This document shows, piece by piece, positions 25,789 through 38,321 of a stretch of 64,000 nt of DNA (within the stretch, counting starts at the first letter, position 1; every line of letters begins with the position of its first letter). Under the pieces are notes generated by a model, which saw only the letters and a list, made by a program, of their open reading frames with translations, had not been told where the DNA came from and made no database searches. The DNA is taken from contig JACSVZ010000039.1 in NCBI GenBank assembly GCA_014706295.1, positions 1,798,001 to 1,862,000 on the forward strand, written 5' to 3'. The position numbers and the translations under genes were made by a program. The stretch is from Lycocorax pyrrhopterus obiensis. Its lineage: Eukaryota; Chordata; Aves; Passeriformes; Paradisaeidae.

Positions 25789-28700
25789 CTGGCACCAGCC
25801 ATAGACTGTATTGAGAGGGTTCAACTCACTATGCACATGAAGATGCCAACAAACACATGGTGTTTTTTAAGCAGCTCTGAGCCCAGCTGCATGGAACAAT
25901 TTATTGGGCTGTGGCATATTTCAGTTTTCAAGCTGATGAGAGAGGAAAAGGTAATTTGAATAGGATTTAAAATATTCCAGTTGAAACCAAATGTTATTGC
26001 ATAAAGGACAATGATAAATAGAGGAAACTGCAGAGTGGTTAAATGAAATATGCTGTTCGTAGAGAGATGCAGGTTCCTGTCAGTAATGTACACAGTTGGC
26101 ATGGAAACAAACAGTGAACAGTGGAGAATGGGACTTTTCAAACTGAAGCACTATGGAGATAATAATCATGTTGCCTGGGGCTTAAGCTATTCCTTAGCCT
26201 CATTGTTTAAGGAGTAAAGAGGACAGTGTCACAAAGAGACCAGCTTCCGTCTTCAAGTAGAAATGGCATATTTAATGGCTTTTTATCAGTTGGTAAGAAA
26301 AGACAAAACAACCTAATTAGAACTACGGAAATCAAAAAAAGCCCAGAGCAATAATTCTGAAAGAGGTTCTGTATTGAAAATGATAGCACAGGATGAGGAA
26401 CATATTTTTGATAGTCGTATAGCATGACTAAAGGGGATTTAAAATTAGGGCAAAGACAAGACTACAAATAATTTCCAAGCAACAGTTTTTACGTGTTGGC
26501 AAACTATGCCTTAAATAAGACAGTCGAGGGGCAGCTGAAGCAATATATTGTCAGAAAAATCCTGTAGGAGTGTCTAGTATTTATTTTTAAGATAGCGGTA
26601 TGTAGGAATCCTAGCTATCCTCAGACACACGCATGAAGTCCTACATACCTGCAGAGACTTTTCTGTCTTCTGCAGCCTGACAGAAAGACAGAGTATAAAG
26701 GCACATGGAGAATAACAGTCAGATTTTTGGGAGAAGGAGAGCACAACTGAGGTTCCCAAACAGCTATTTTCCAAAAGTGGAATTTAGTGAATTTGAAATA
26801 GAAAAAAATTTGAGCTGAAATTTAATAGGAACTCAGCAGAGACTAGGAGAATATTTTAAAGGGTAGACGAGGAGAGGGACCTCTCTTTTGACAGTCCTCT
26901 GAAGCCCAGTGTTTTATCCAAACACACATCATGAAGAAACAGAGCTCACCAGTCTTTCAGATCCAAAAGGAACTTCTAAGTGTCCAGCTGATGGCAGAAT
27001 ATGGGTTACAGGTTCAGAATCTCAGATAGTACAATCCACAGTATCCTGCAGTAAGAGCACACTGATCTGCTGTTCTACAAGGTCACTTTGACATATGGCA
27101 AGTCATTTGCATGTGGAGCCCACAGTAGACTGGTAACTCTGAAGCTCCAGTCAGGCCATTGCTGTCAGGCAGCATGTATTACCTTGGGCTTGGGCTGAAC
27201 TGGTATTCTTACATGATGCCTGGCTGCTGTTCTCCTGAACCAACTCGTATCTGCCTAGAACACACCACAAATGCATACCTGTGGTTTCAGCTGTGACCTT
27301 GACTTTTCTGTGGTATTTTCTTATGAGAAAGAATTGGGTCTGACTCTTGTATATTACATTGCAAAAATGTGCTTTTCTGCAAGTATTTCTATTTTCTGTA
27401 AATTGTCCCCGTATCTGGGTGATAGTCTCCACAAACTCAATATTGAACCATAATACAGAAACCTGTTGAGCAAACAAAGCTGTGTCAGGAGCACAGCATC
27501 TTCCTCCCATTTAATCTCAGTGTTAGTCAAAGAATTTAATTTATGAAAGTTTTCCTTAATTGTTTATCAGGTCTTTGCAAAGACAAACTACTGTTTGGTT
27601 GCTTTAGAAATGTGTTAAAAATAAAATAATGAATGTTTTCTTACATAAACAGAGAAAAATATAAAATCTATTTGCGCTTTTTTTAAATACAATTTTCTCC
27701 TTAAAGAGTTAATACAAACCTTCTATTTGCTTCTCTTTTCATTGGTAACATTTAACATAAGCTGAAAGAACGAAAATGTGTCTTGCAAGTAAAGCCACAT
27801 GTCCTTGGCAAATCATGTGTACAGTAAAGAAAAAGCATGTGAAGCTGTCTCAGCAGCAAGAGACTGGCTCAGAAGCTAAGAGTTTCCACCAGCTGCTGGA
27901 TCAAAATCAGCCCTATCATTCAAGGTCAAGTGACTTCCTCTTCTCCCTTGCCTCTGCCTCGTTTTCCTCCTCCTCACCCCTGCAACCCAACAAGCAGAAG
28001 ATCCTCTTGGTGTTTCACATGGAAGAACAGTTGGGAAATGGAAAATAATGTGAAGGAAGAGTAACAAGCATCTCTTAGGTCAAGCTGAGCTAAGGGGAAT
28101 TCCTTTAACTAGAATTTAAATGGCTTCAGTGCAAGAAGTTGTGTATTTTGAAAATGTAATAGAAGGAGGAAAGTTAGATATGTTTCTCTTGTTACACAGC
28201 ACTGCCTGTGATAAACTCCATTAGGCAAAACTACATCTCCTTTCTACAGAAAGAGCAAGTCTGAGTCTACTTTTTAGCCTTTTTAATGCCATAGGCATTG
28301 TTCCAGCAGAGTGCCTGTCAGAGTCTGCAGGAGAAGGAGGCTCCATAGAGGTTTGAAGAGCATTAATGCAGTGCCAGTATAGCAGTACATTTACAGAGCA
28401 TGAAGAAAATGTCACAGTACCCTACAGGCCACCACAAGCACAGTTCCTCCTAGCATCTACTAAGAGGACAGAGACATACAGAGCAGTCTAGTGTCACATA
28501 TCTCTATTCATGCGTATTTGAATTTATTGTAAAACTTCAGCTTGTGTAAGGACTCACAGAATTGTTTCTTTGGGAAACATACATAATACAAGATATACAA
28601 CAAACATATCTATCATATTAGGATTTAGCACCATCCTCTTCTCCTCTCTGCTTTGCCTCCTCCTGGATCATAGAAAAAACAGGAGGAGAGTGCTAGGGGG

Positions 28701-31639
28701 AAGACTGGGCTCTGCACATGCTTTTGAGGAGGCCTTTACCTATGGATTAGTTCCTGTCTTTTGCCTGGCATTTGGTTATGATATGCTTCTGACGATAGTT
28801 GCCACTTTATCTTAAGAGTCACTCCCTTTTGCCTGCCAACAGCAGCCAAAATCATCCAGGTCCCTAACAATTTTATTTCAGCTCCAGCAGGGTCATACAG
28901 AAAGCAAACCATGAAGTTATGTGTGTCATGACAAATTGCTTGCATAACTCAGGAACTCATAAAGCTTGGGAACAGCTGTATCTCATTTCCCAAGGCCAGC
29001 TGAAACACCGTGTCTTCCCAACCTGTTCAGCCTTATTGCACGCATCAGCAGGGACACCGAGAAACAAAGTCCTCTGAAAAGCATTATACAATATTGACAA
29101 TACTTAGAATGGCATGTACCAAAAGCACAGTTCTTGGTATTTCAAAAAACTCAGGTATTCCTGATTCAAGTGAGATGGTATCACTTACAGTACTTTAGAA
29201 TGAGGGAGAGTATGCTCATATGAGGAACTAGTAAAGGCTACAATATATAGCATTAACATTTATCAGATTAAATTGAATTATAATCTTGATCTCTGCCTCT
29301 AATCAAGTGCTGACATTTTGTTAGCTTGATGCATATGCTTTCTCATAAAATCTCTTGCTTATCCTAACTAGAGCTGACTCAACATTTATTGAAGCACAAA
29401 GGAATTTTAAATGTGGAAAAACTGAGAAATTCTTTTGGGAATACTGGTTTGCTGAGAACTATAAATGTTGTATAAGTCTTCACCAGAATCTGTTCATAGT
29501 AGCTATTTGGAATAATATGGTGGTAACTGAAACATACTGTCTGAGAAGCTGAGGACAATGGAAGGCTTCAGTAAAGTCCAAGAATGTGTTCCCCACTGAG
29601 CACTCTATAAAATCTAGTTTTACTTTTTTTTCAGTAAAATTTCATAGTGCATTTATTCTAAAGAAATAAAAAGAGAATACTCAGCTCTAACTAGTTGCCT
29701 TGCTGCTTGACACATTCTGCTTTAAATCTATTAAGGTCTCTGTTGTTTGTATGACCCAATTACAACAATAAACATGAATTATCAAGTGTCAGTATGTGTA
29801 TTTTATAAAGCTTAAAAGGGAATTATTATTCATTAGAAGCAGCATGAACAGTTGCATCCGTAGGAAGTAAACTGCAGTGATTATGGAATTTGACCCTGGA
29901 TGGTCTCTGTTGTCTATGGCCCTGGCTCCCCACTTACACACTTTCTTGTGGTGAATAGTTAAGCCATACTGCTAAAATCAAAGTTCTTGTCCCCCTCCCA
30001 TCTTTTCCACCTAGTTTGTTTCCAACTAGTCCACAGGTCTGACAACTTTTTTCTTTAGTTTTGGTCAAAACAAGCAGCTGCATCAAAGCCAGCAGGATGT
30101 CTTTTAGAGAAATATTGATTTTGACAACATTTGCAGTGGGAAATTTCAAGTGTCCAGGACAGATTCTTGGATTGTTTCCAGTGGCAAAAGACATGAACTC
30201 AAAAGCTGACCTTTCTGATCAGAAAACAAATGTTTCACCACAATTTCCTTCCCTGAAAATATTTGAAGGGTTTTGGTTTTGTTCTAAGAAGAAAAATAAG
30301 ATTTAAGACCTCAACAGTTGTTGCAAACAGAATTTTTTATTTCTGTCCAGCTCTTCTTCTGCAAAAGTGTTCTTGAAATGTGAACTTTCTGCTTGGGATG
30401 GAATGCTATCACAGCAGCCATTCTTTCTGTGTGTGTTTCTGTTCATCTACAGGTCAGAGACTTTGACAGATAATAATTAAGGGCAAATTATTCTCTAAGG
30501 GTATTTAAGTCTCAGATCTATTTCTAGATCTTTTTATGACATTTCAACCCTTTACTCTTATGCCATCTTTATTTATATGAAGGGGCAAAATTGAAGTAAT
30601 TATTCATATTTTTTGTGAATAAGGATTTATGGGATCAGTCTCTCCCTTTAAAATAATGGATCTAACCTGATATTTTTTGGTTTTTCCTCTCCCCATAACA
30701 GGAACTACAAAGAATGTTGCAGGAGACCCTGCAAGGAGAGTGGCCTGAATGGAAATCATATTTTAAAAATGAAAAATGAAAGAAAATACTGAACACTGAT
30801 CATAATTTTAAAATTTTGGGATTTTCTAAAGATTTCTATTACTCTTCCTTATTAAAAAAGGCAAACAAACAAAAAAACAAAACGCTCCAAAAAATAAGTT
30901 TGGGGAATACAGCTTGTATCTAGCACTACTCCACAAGAAATAAGGGGACTCTAAATACATAAGATGGAGAGATGGTACCAAATTATTTTTATAGTATGCT
31001 ACATGTTTCCAGTGTACATAATATTGACTCTGTACTAATAATGACTTTGACAAGAGATACAAATAAACGCTAGCTGTGTTTCATGTCAGTTTTCTGGGAA
31101 CAGGTTTCAAGCAATCATTTATGAATATAGGTTTTATCAGAAGTACTGCATAATACTTTTAGCCTATTTCTTTACTCTTCTGACACTGAAAATACATATT
31201 TAGTCACTTCTTTTCTGCAAGCATAAAAATAGTTAAAACCAGTCCTCTTGTTCTACCACTTGAATATAAGATACTGCCCTAAGCACTATACTGAGTAAAA
31301 GACTTCTGATTTCAGCCTCAGCTGAGATAACCCTCCACAACAAACACTGCCACCTGCCCTTGGTACTATATGGCAGAGTATGGCCATTGACATTCTATAA
31401 AATTCTTCAATCCATAAATGAGGTGGCTGCTACTGTAATGCTGTATTGGAAACGTATTTGGAAACTGTGTCACGGGAGCTGGAGAGATCCAAGTCACAAA
31501 TGGGCTGAACCCAGGAAGAGCAATAGCAGTTGGCATATGGACCAACCCAAGCTCCAGAATAAACATTGCAGTTGTCCTGGACAAGGCAAATAAAATTCCT
31601 TACAGGAAGAAGGCAGAAGCATTAAATTGAAAGTACGAT
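25789..31639. other. Non-coding AT-rich DNA, 5.9 kb
   Basis: No recognisable gene, LINE or LTR. The longest frame is 119 codons on the minus strand (27151-27510), with no known domain. The 280 bp before the CR1 at 31640 are not assigned. Confidence 0.55.
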
Positions 31640-32830
31640 TTGTTTTACGATAAAGTAAGCCACCTCGTTGATGAAGGGAACCCAGCTGATGTAATCTTTC
31701 TGGATTTCAGTAAAGCTTTCAATGCTGTTACTCACAGGATCCTTCTGGACAAAATGTCCAGCACACAGCTGGATAAATTCATCATGGAATGGGTGAACAG
31801 CTGGCTCATGGGTTGGGCAGAAAGGGTTAAAGTGAATGGGGTGACATCAGACTGGTGACCTGTCACTACTGGGGTTCCACAGGGCTCCTGGAAGAGCCCT
31901 GTGCTCTTCAATATCTTCAAAAAGGACTTGGAGGCAGGACTGGAAGGGATACTAAGCAAGTCTGCAGACAGCACAAAACTCCCTTGAAGGCAGGGAAGCC
32001 CTGCAGAGAGACCTCCACAAATCAGAGGGCTGGCGAATCACCAGTCATCTGAAGTTCAATAAGGGAAAGTGCCGGATTCTGCACCTGGGATGGGGCAACC
32101 CTGGGAAATGAGATGCTGGAAAGCAGTGCCACGGAAAGGGACCTGCGGGTCCTGGTCAATGGCAAGTTGAACATGAGTCAGCAGTGCCCTGGCAGCCAGG
32201 AGGGCCAACCCTGCCCTGGGGGGCATCAGGCACAGCATCGCCAGCTGGGCAAGGGAGGGGATTGTCCCGCTCTGCTCTGCACTGGGACGGCCTCACCTCG
32301 AGTGCTGGGGGCAGTTTTGGGTGCCACAATGTAAGAAAGACATTAAACTGTTAGAGAGTGTCCAAAGGAGGGCAGCAAAGATGGTGAAGGGCCTTGAGGG
32401 GAAGCCGTGTGAGGAGCGGCTGAGGGCACTTGGTCTGTTCAGCCTGGAGGAGACTGAGGGGAGACCTCACTGCAGTTACAACTTCCCCTTGAGGGGAAGA
32501 GGAGGGGCAGGCACTGATCTCTTCTCTCTGGTGCCCAGTGACAGGACTCGAGGGAATGGCCTGAAGCTGTGTCAGGGGAGGTTTAGGTTGGATATCAGGA
32601 AAAGGTTCTTCACGCAGAGGGTGGTTGGGCACTGGAACAGGCTCCCCAGGGCAGTGGCCACAGCACCAGCCTGACAGAGTTCAAGAAGCCATTTGGACAA
32701 AGCTCTTGAGCATGTGGTGTGACTCTTGGAGATGGTCCTGTGCAGGACTTTAAACCTGTGCATCTGAACTTTGATGATCCTTTTGGGTCCCTTCCAACTC
32801 AGGATATTCTGGAATTCTGTGATATTCATT
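31640..32830 (+). mobile_element. CR1 LINE, 1.2 kb, with reverse transcriptase remnant
   Basis: This is the longest CR1 in the window. It starts inside the ORF2 reverse transcriptase and runs to the CR1 3' end, finishing near repeated ATTCTGKGAT units at about 32808-32827. Orientation is plus. The 5' truncation is the normal outcome of incomplete target-primed reverse transcription. Its 3' half is GC-richer than the flanks. It shares the C-terminal ORF2 motif with the copies at 18.2, 40.9 and 46.1 kb. Confidence 0.95.
31655..32674 (+). pseudogene. CR1 ORF2 (reverse transcriptase and C-terminal part), broken
   Basis: ORF2 of CR1 copies the element RNA at a nicked target. Motif A reads FLDFSKAFNAVTH, with the first catalytic Asp at 31703-31705. 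A TGA at 31856-31858 interrupts the frame. In the same frame after it come TGVPQGS and PVLFNIF. The catalytic FADD is SADS here: the second Asp of the pair is Ser (AGC at 31970-31972). A stop follows within a few codons. The C-terminal part is open again at 32321-32674, with [16 protein letters not shown] and [12 protein letters not shown]. The copy is dead on three counts: a stop, a lost catalytic Asp and frame breaks. Confidence 0.9.
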
Positions 32831-33154
32831 AATTTTCATCAAGACAGACAACCTCTTTTAAGTAAGGAAGTTAAATCTTTTTGGGTTTTGACTAGACATA
32901 GATATTTTTAGTTTATAGTAAAACACTTATTTTGAACAAATTAGATAAGATTCATGGACAACTCTGTATTTTAGGTTTAGTTTTATTCCTCCTATTTCCT
33001 ATAAAATTAATTTTGGTTAAAATATATATCTGTATTTTTATTACTCTAGATGGCAAACTTCTAAACCAGGGCACAAGGAACATCTTGTACAAGGATCCCC
33101 ACTGAATGTGCAGAAAATATTCAAATGGAATTTAACATTTGTCTATTTTTCTCA
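32831..33154. other. AT-rich spacer
   Basis: About 320 bp between the CR1 3' end and the GC-rich block. Nothing recognised. Confidence 0.6.
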
Positions 33155-33572
33155 TCCAGAGGCCTTGGGCTCCCTGTGGGGAGGATGCTGGCAGGGCTTC
33201 CCCCGGGACATCAGAGGGCTCTGTCCCAAAGCCCTAGCCAGAAGCAGGGCAGCCAGGGCCACAGGGGTAGCCCCAGCCATCAGCAGGTTCCCGGGGGATG
33301 AGGACAAGCCAAGGCTTGGTCAGGACATCAGCCTGCAGGTGGGGGTCAGGATCAGTGAGGTGAACCAGGGTCAGGAACTGTCTGGGGATGGCAGGGAAAA
33401 AATCTGAAGGAGCAGAGTGTGTGACTGCTGGGACTACCCTGGTGTAAAGGGTGGCACTGCTGTTCATCTGAAGAGTGAGAGCAGCGTGGTGTGCTCCTAA
33501 ATCAAGGCAACCAAAGGCACACAGTTCACATTTAGTACCTCTATAACTATAGCGTGGTCTTCTGGGGACCAC
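33155..33572. other. GC-rich block of unknown origin
   Basis: About 400 bp with clearly higher GC than the flanks and abrupt edges. Both strands are open for about 100 codons (plus 33108-33407, minus 33234-33572), which high GC alone would allow. Neither translation shows a domain I recognise. CpG is not conspicuously enriched, which argues against a CpG island. It could be a CR1 5' region, a decayed ERV internal piece or a retrocopy; I cannot choose between them. Confidence 0.4.
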
Positions 33573-33988
33573 TTGCTAATGATCTGAAGTGGGCAAATTG
33601 AGTAATTCTGTGTGATAGAAAAAATTGAATCAATGTAATCCAAAACATTAAACCTGAATTTAAAAATACAAAAATATTTTCTACATCACAGGACTCAACC
33701 CACATTAAATTTTGTCTTAAAGGAACTATAATGCTTTGGTGCACATCTGGCAATATTGTTACAGAAATTTGGATAACTTTCAGCATTTCACTTTATCCTA
33801 AAATTTTTTTAGTGAAGTGTTTGTGATTCCTAGGTATCCTAAGTTTAGTGCAATAAGCCATGTTTTTGACATTCTCATCTTTCTGTTAAACCTTGCCAAG
33901 TTTTGGAAGGATTAGCTACATAAAATGAAAAAAAAATTGGTGGGTAGCTCTTTTTAAGTTAAGAAATTATGTGATCAGATCTAATGCC

Positions 33989-34032
33989 TTGTAGTTGCAG
34001 TCTATAACCTTTCATAAAACTTGCAACTACAA
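33989..34032. repeat. Perfect 11-bp inverted repeat
   Basis: TTGTAGTTGCA at 33989-33999 and its reverse complement at 34022-34032, with a 22-base loop. Confidence 0.75.
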
Positions 34033-34110
34033 ATAATCTCTCACAGATTTCCACGAGCCAAGATTAATAGTACTTTCTAGTCAGAGCTAGTGAACACTGT
34101 CTATTTAAGA

Positions 34111-34143
34111 GATAGTTCTATTTAATAGATGTTCTATCTAATA
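34111..34143. repeat. Short tandem duplication, about 17-bp unit
   Basis: GATAGTTCTATTTAATA is followed directly by GATGTTCTATCTAATA, two diverged copies. Confidence 0.65.
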
Positions 34144-37100
34144 GAGCTATTACGTGCTCTCCTCTTTCCGTTTACAGGCAACAAACTACTCAGAAGACAT
34201 ATTCCTCTGGTACTAAAACATCCTTTTTACTTCTTTTTCCCAAAGTCTTTGCCTGCCATTCCCAGTAGAAGTTCCAGATGGTAGTTCTAGTTCAATGGCT
34301 AGTTTTTGCTAATGAGCTGTCAGACTGAATGAACTCCATCAGGCAAAAGAACAGGGCTTACCTTGAGCTCTTATCCCGCAGGTTTGTAAAGAATTTTGCT
34401 CATTTTCAAGTACAAACCTGTAGTTCCAACCAATGCAGCAGGAAACAAATAGGAAGAAAAGGTGCTGACTGGGGCAGACATTAGGGACTTCTGAGAAAAT
34501 CAGAGATCACAGATTTCTGACACAAGTGGAGAAAACATACATATATAACTGTCTCATCTCTATATAAATATTCATTAAGAAATATTCACTTAAACAAGCA
34601 CAGCAAGAAAACAGTGGTCCTATATAAACCACCTCTCCATATGATCCCATTCCAGAGCATCTTCTCATGGTACTTGCCATGAACCCATGAACTTGCCTTT
34701 TACACAGAGCATTATGCAAACCCCATATTACATCTTTCAAGTGTTCATGAAGTACAAATAACCAGCAGCCCTTTTAAAGCTCACTTTTTTTTCTATTTAT
34801 CAGATGACCGAGCCCCGTTTTCACAGGACAGGGCAAGAGACACCCATATATGGAAGTACTTTTCATACTTAATGAAGAATTAGTAGCTCTTTTTAGATTA
34901 TTCTATAAGCAGGGACATGGAATAAGAAACGTCCAGTGCCAAATATTTTAAAACACATTCATAATGTCCTAGGTGCATAACTGTTTCCTTCCTGTCTACT
35001 TTTTGTTGGATTTTTGATTTTTCACTCTTTGAAGTTGTAAATAAGTGAAATGTTCTACTTTTTATATAAGATTATGAGTATCACTTAATCTTTCTTGCTT
35101 TTAGAAGTACCTACTCCTCATGCTAATGCCAAGGTAAAAATTTTGCATGCTTTGCCTATCCCTTTCAAGAACTAACAGGATGCAATTTTGGGATTAACAC
35201 AGTCAATAAAAAGGCAGAGGAGAGGGAGTAATCTGGAAAAAGTAATTCGTGTGTTAAATAGTTGATCTGTATTATCTGTCTGTTTTAAAGGATTTCTGTG
35301 AGAAAACAAAGATGTGTCACAATGTATGGCGTAACTGAGTAGTTGAACAATTAATATTTTTCCTTCTGCACATTTTTCAAGGTTTTACAGAGCCAAGTGG
35401 AAAAGTTTCCACAGTGGACATCACATTGTTTGGGAAGGGAGGAGTCAGCTAACACCCTAATTCAATTGAATTCCTAAGCAAGAATGTAAAACAGATGAGA
35501 AATTAATGTTTCAAACAGCTTCTTGCATATCATAGGAAGTCAACTAATCAAACTAAAAAGAAGTTTAATGTTCCTTCTCATAATATGAATAAATAATCAA
35601 AGTTACCTTATGATTTCATTTCCCTAAATCATAATTTAAGGGGAAATACAGTTCCCAGGGTACACTGAATCTTCATGTGTGTTCAAGAGTAGTGAGACAA
35701 CTATTAGACATAAGAAAGAGACAGATTTTCAGGGTTAGGGCATTTGCTGCGAATGAATATATCTCTAGAACAGAGCGATTCCTGCTCTGTGCTGACTAAG
35801 GCATACCTAGGAAAAGCCTCAAGTGAAAGATGGGTGAAGTGTTGCAAGTATATTCTAACCCAGCGTGTTAACGATCCTGCTCCTGTTTTTCTGTAACATT
35901 TTCCCCAGTTCTGTATTAGAAAATTAAGCCTTTGCTTTTTAACTCTCCATTAATTTTGTCTACTAAAAGCAAAACTGCCAAGTTTTAGAAGGAGAGGGCA
36001 CTCTGTTTCTCCAGAAATAACAGGCTTAAATAGTTATTGTATATACACAAGTCCTTTAAGTGTCTGAGATGTGAAACAAATTCTCACTTCACAGAAGGTC
36101 ATGTGTCTTTCCCACCAATATTCTAGGCTCAGTTTGAGCACTGGTAGCTGACAGGCTTCAGGGAAAAATTATTCCCATATGGGCAAACACTAGTGCTCTG
36201 CTGGCAAGCAAGAATTAGCCATGAGACAAGTTAGCATAATCCCTTGTTGTCACAGAAAGCCTCCAAGTTATTCATACACCACTAACACATACTAGTCTTT
36301 TGGGAATGTACTTCTGATGTCCTTCAGGCAGAGACAGCACTGTGTCTGACAGAAAGATCCACAGAAGACACTAACAGATGTTTCGAAAACAACCGCAGTG
36401 TTTGCCTGAATAATTCTTTTACCTAAAAATAAACCCAGATCCTAACCCAAACTTTGAACAAAATTTCAGCCTTACAGAGGTCTAAAACTAGCAGGATGCA
36501 AGGGCACATATGGGGAAAACATGATGTGTTTGGGAGGATAGCATTTCAGTAATATATGTTTCCACCAACTGCAAGCAGAAAGGTTGAACACATATTTATA
36601 CAGGAGTAGTAAAAAGCTGAATGATTTAACAGCAAATGAAAATTAAATACAAGAAGCAGGCCAAGAAAATATGAGGAACAGTAGTTAGAAATTCTACACT
36701 GAATGCCACAGAAAGGAAAATGTTAATGAAAGAGGAAATGCCTAGGCTCTAGTCAAGCATTGCTGGCTCTAAAGCGAACATTTCAATGGAATAGGCTTTT
36801 GTGAACTTGGAGCATTTCTGATGCTTCATTTAAGTTAAATCATTTGTTAAATACATTCTGTTGGCTGAAAATTTCCTGAAGTCCTAAGTAGACATAAGTA
36901 CATGTGAGTGTTTGGGTCTACAAAAAAATAAATAGGAAATATCATTTTTTAAAGTTTAGTTACAGAAGTGAGTTCTAGTAAAAGGGTAGCATAAGAAATT
37001 TGCTAATTTGAAACATTAGCTGAAGTTTCTTTATTATTTTACATTTTCTGATCTATCATCTGAGGATACTTTCCTTCTGTGCACTTGACCATATATATTT

Positions 37101-37895
37101 AACATTGTCCAATATTTAAAAAAAAATCCATCTGGATGAAATCAGATTGTCTTCAGATGTTGAAATCCAATCTTTTTTCAGTTTAGCTTCGTACACAGAA
37201 TTTCAATGTCCTCGCAAAAACTGGTTTTTTGTAAAGAACAAACCATGCTGCTTTTCATTTGTGCAGAACTATTGCTACTCCTTCATTTATTTGTAATCTT
37301 TTCCTACTGACATTGTCACAGGACCACATATCTAGGCACATATTTCAGTTGGTTGAAATATTAGTCTGACTTAAAACCTGCAACATAAGCAATATCTGTG
37401 AGGCCTACTTTAACTTATAAGCTTTGTACTCTACAAGCATCTTCTGGATTATTAATTAACTAAATGTGTAATGCTCTTGTTTCTCTCCGCAATTACAACC
37501 GCAAATTGTTTTAGGAGTGAGTGGATTGTTGGTGTGCATGTTCATGTGGTCCTTTTTATTTTTGAGAGTGAACTTTAAGTTAATTTAAGGTTAAGTTACC
37601 GTAAATTCAGAAGTGAGGGCAGCATTTTGGTATTTCTAATGCCTTTACAAATCCTGCTCTTTAGATTTCCACTTTACTTACCCCTGATGAGATTCTTCTG
37701 ACTTAGATACTTTTTGGCCAAAACAGATGATCTTAGTTGATACTCACCTGTTATTGTTTTCCTTTAGAGCAGTAATATTAGGGTTATTTGTTATTCTCTT
37801 TACTTGTTAAGATTTTTATTTGGGATTTAAAACCTAGTTACAATTATCTGGTGTAATATACATCTCACCTATCAAAATGTTTCTTAAAAAATTTA

Positions 37896-37988
37896 GATAT
37901 GATGTGACACGATATGATATATGATATGATTGATATGATAGGATATGATGATATGATATGATATGATATGATATGATATGATATGATG
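37896..37988. repeat. ATATG pentanucleotide array
   Basis: Seven perfect ATATG units (37951-37985) follow a degenerate part containing GATAT, GATG and GTGAC variants. The clean units lie at the right end, as expected of an array still slipping on one side. Confidence 0.95.
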
Positions 37989-38289
37989 GAAGATACATAC
38001 TTGTTTATTCAGCATTCACCCTCACCTGCAGGTCATTGCACTGTGATTTTGGAATTACCTTTAATTAATTTTATTTTAGCTGACATTTCAAATGTCATTA
38101 TCAATCAAAAAATGTTATAAGATTTATATTTCTCAGAAACTGCTTCTCATCAGTGGAGCTGATTAAATACTTTTCCACAGGAAAATGCTTGCCTATTAAA
38201 AATTTAATGCTAGGAAAATAGCATCTCATTTATGAAAAGCATAAAAAGCATATTGGTAAAAATACTGTTCTTCCACCCTTCTGGAATGG

Positions 38290-38321
<32 letters not shown>

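Larger units (their letters stand above)
33573..37895. other. Non-coding AT-rich DNA, 4.3 kb
   Basis: The longest frame is about 79 codons, and from 34741 to 37895 there is almost no open frame. No transposon recognised. It contains a short inverted repeat (33989-34032) and a small tandem duplication (34111-34143). Confidence 0.6.

Noticed and set aside
31361..31639. Segment before the long CR1, considered as more of CR1 ORF2
   Set aside because: Its translations show no reverse transcriptase motif that I can recognise, so the CR1 start was kept at about 31640.
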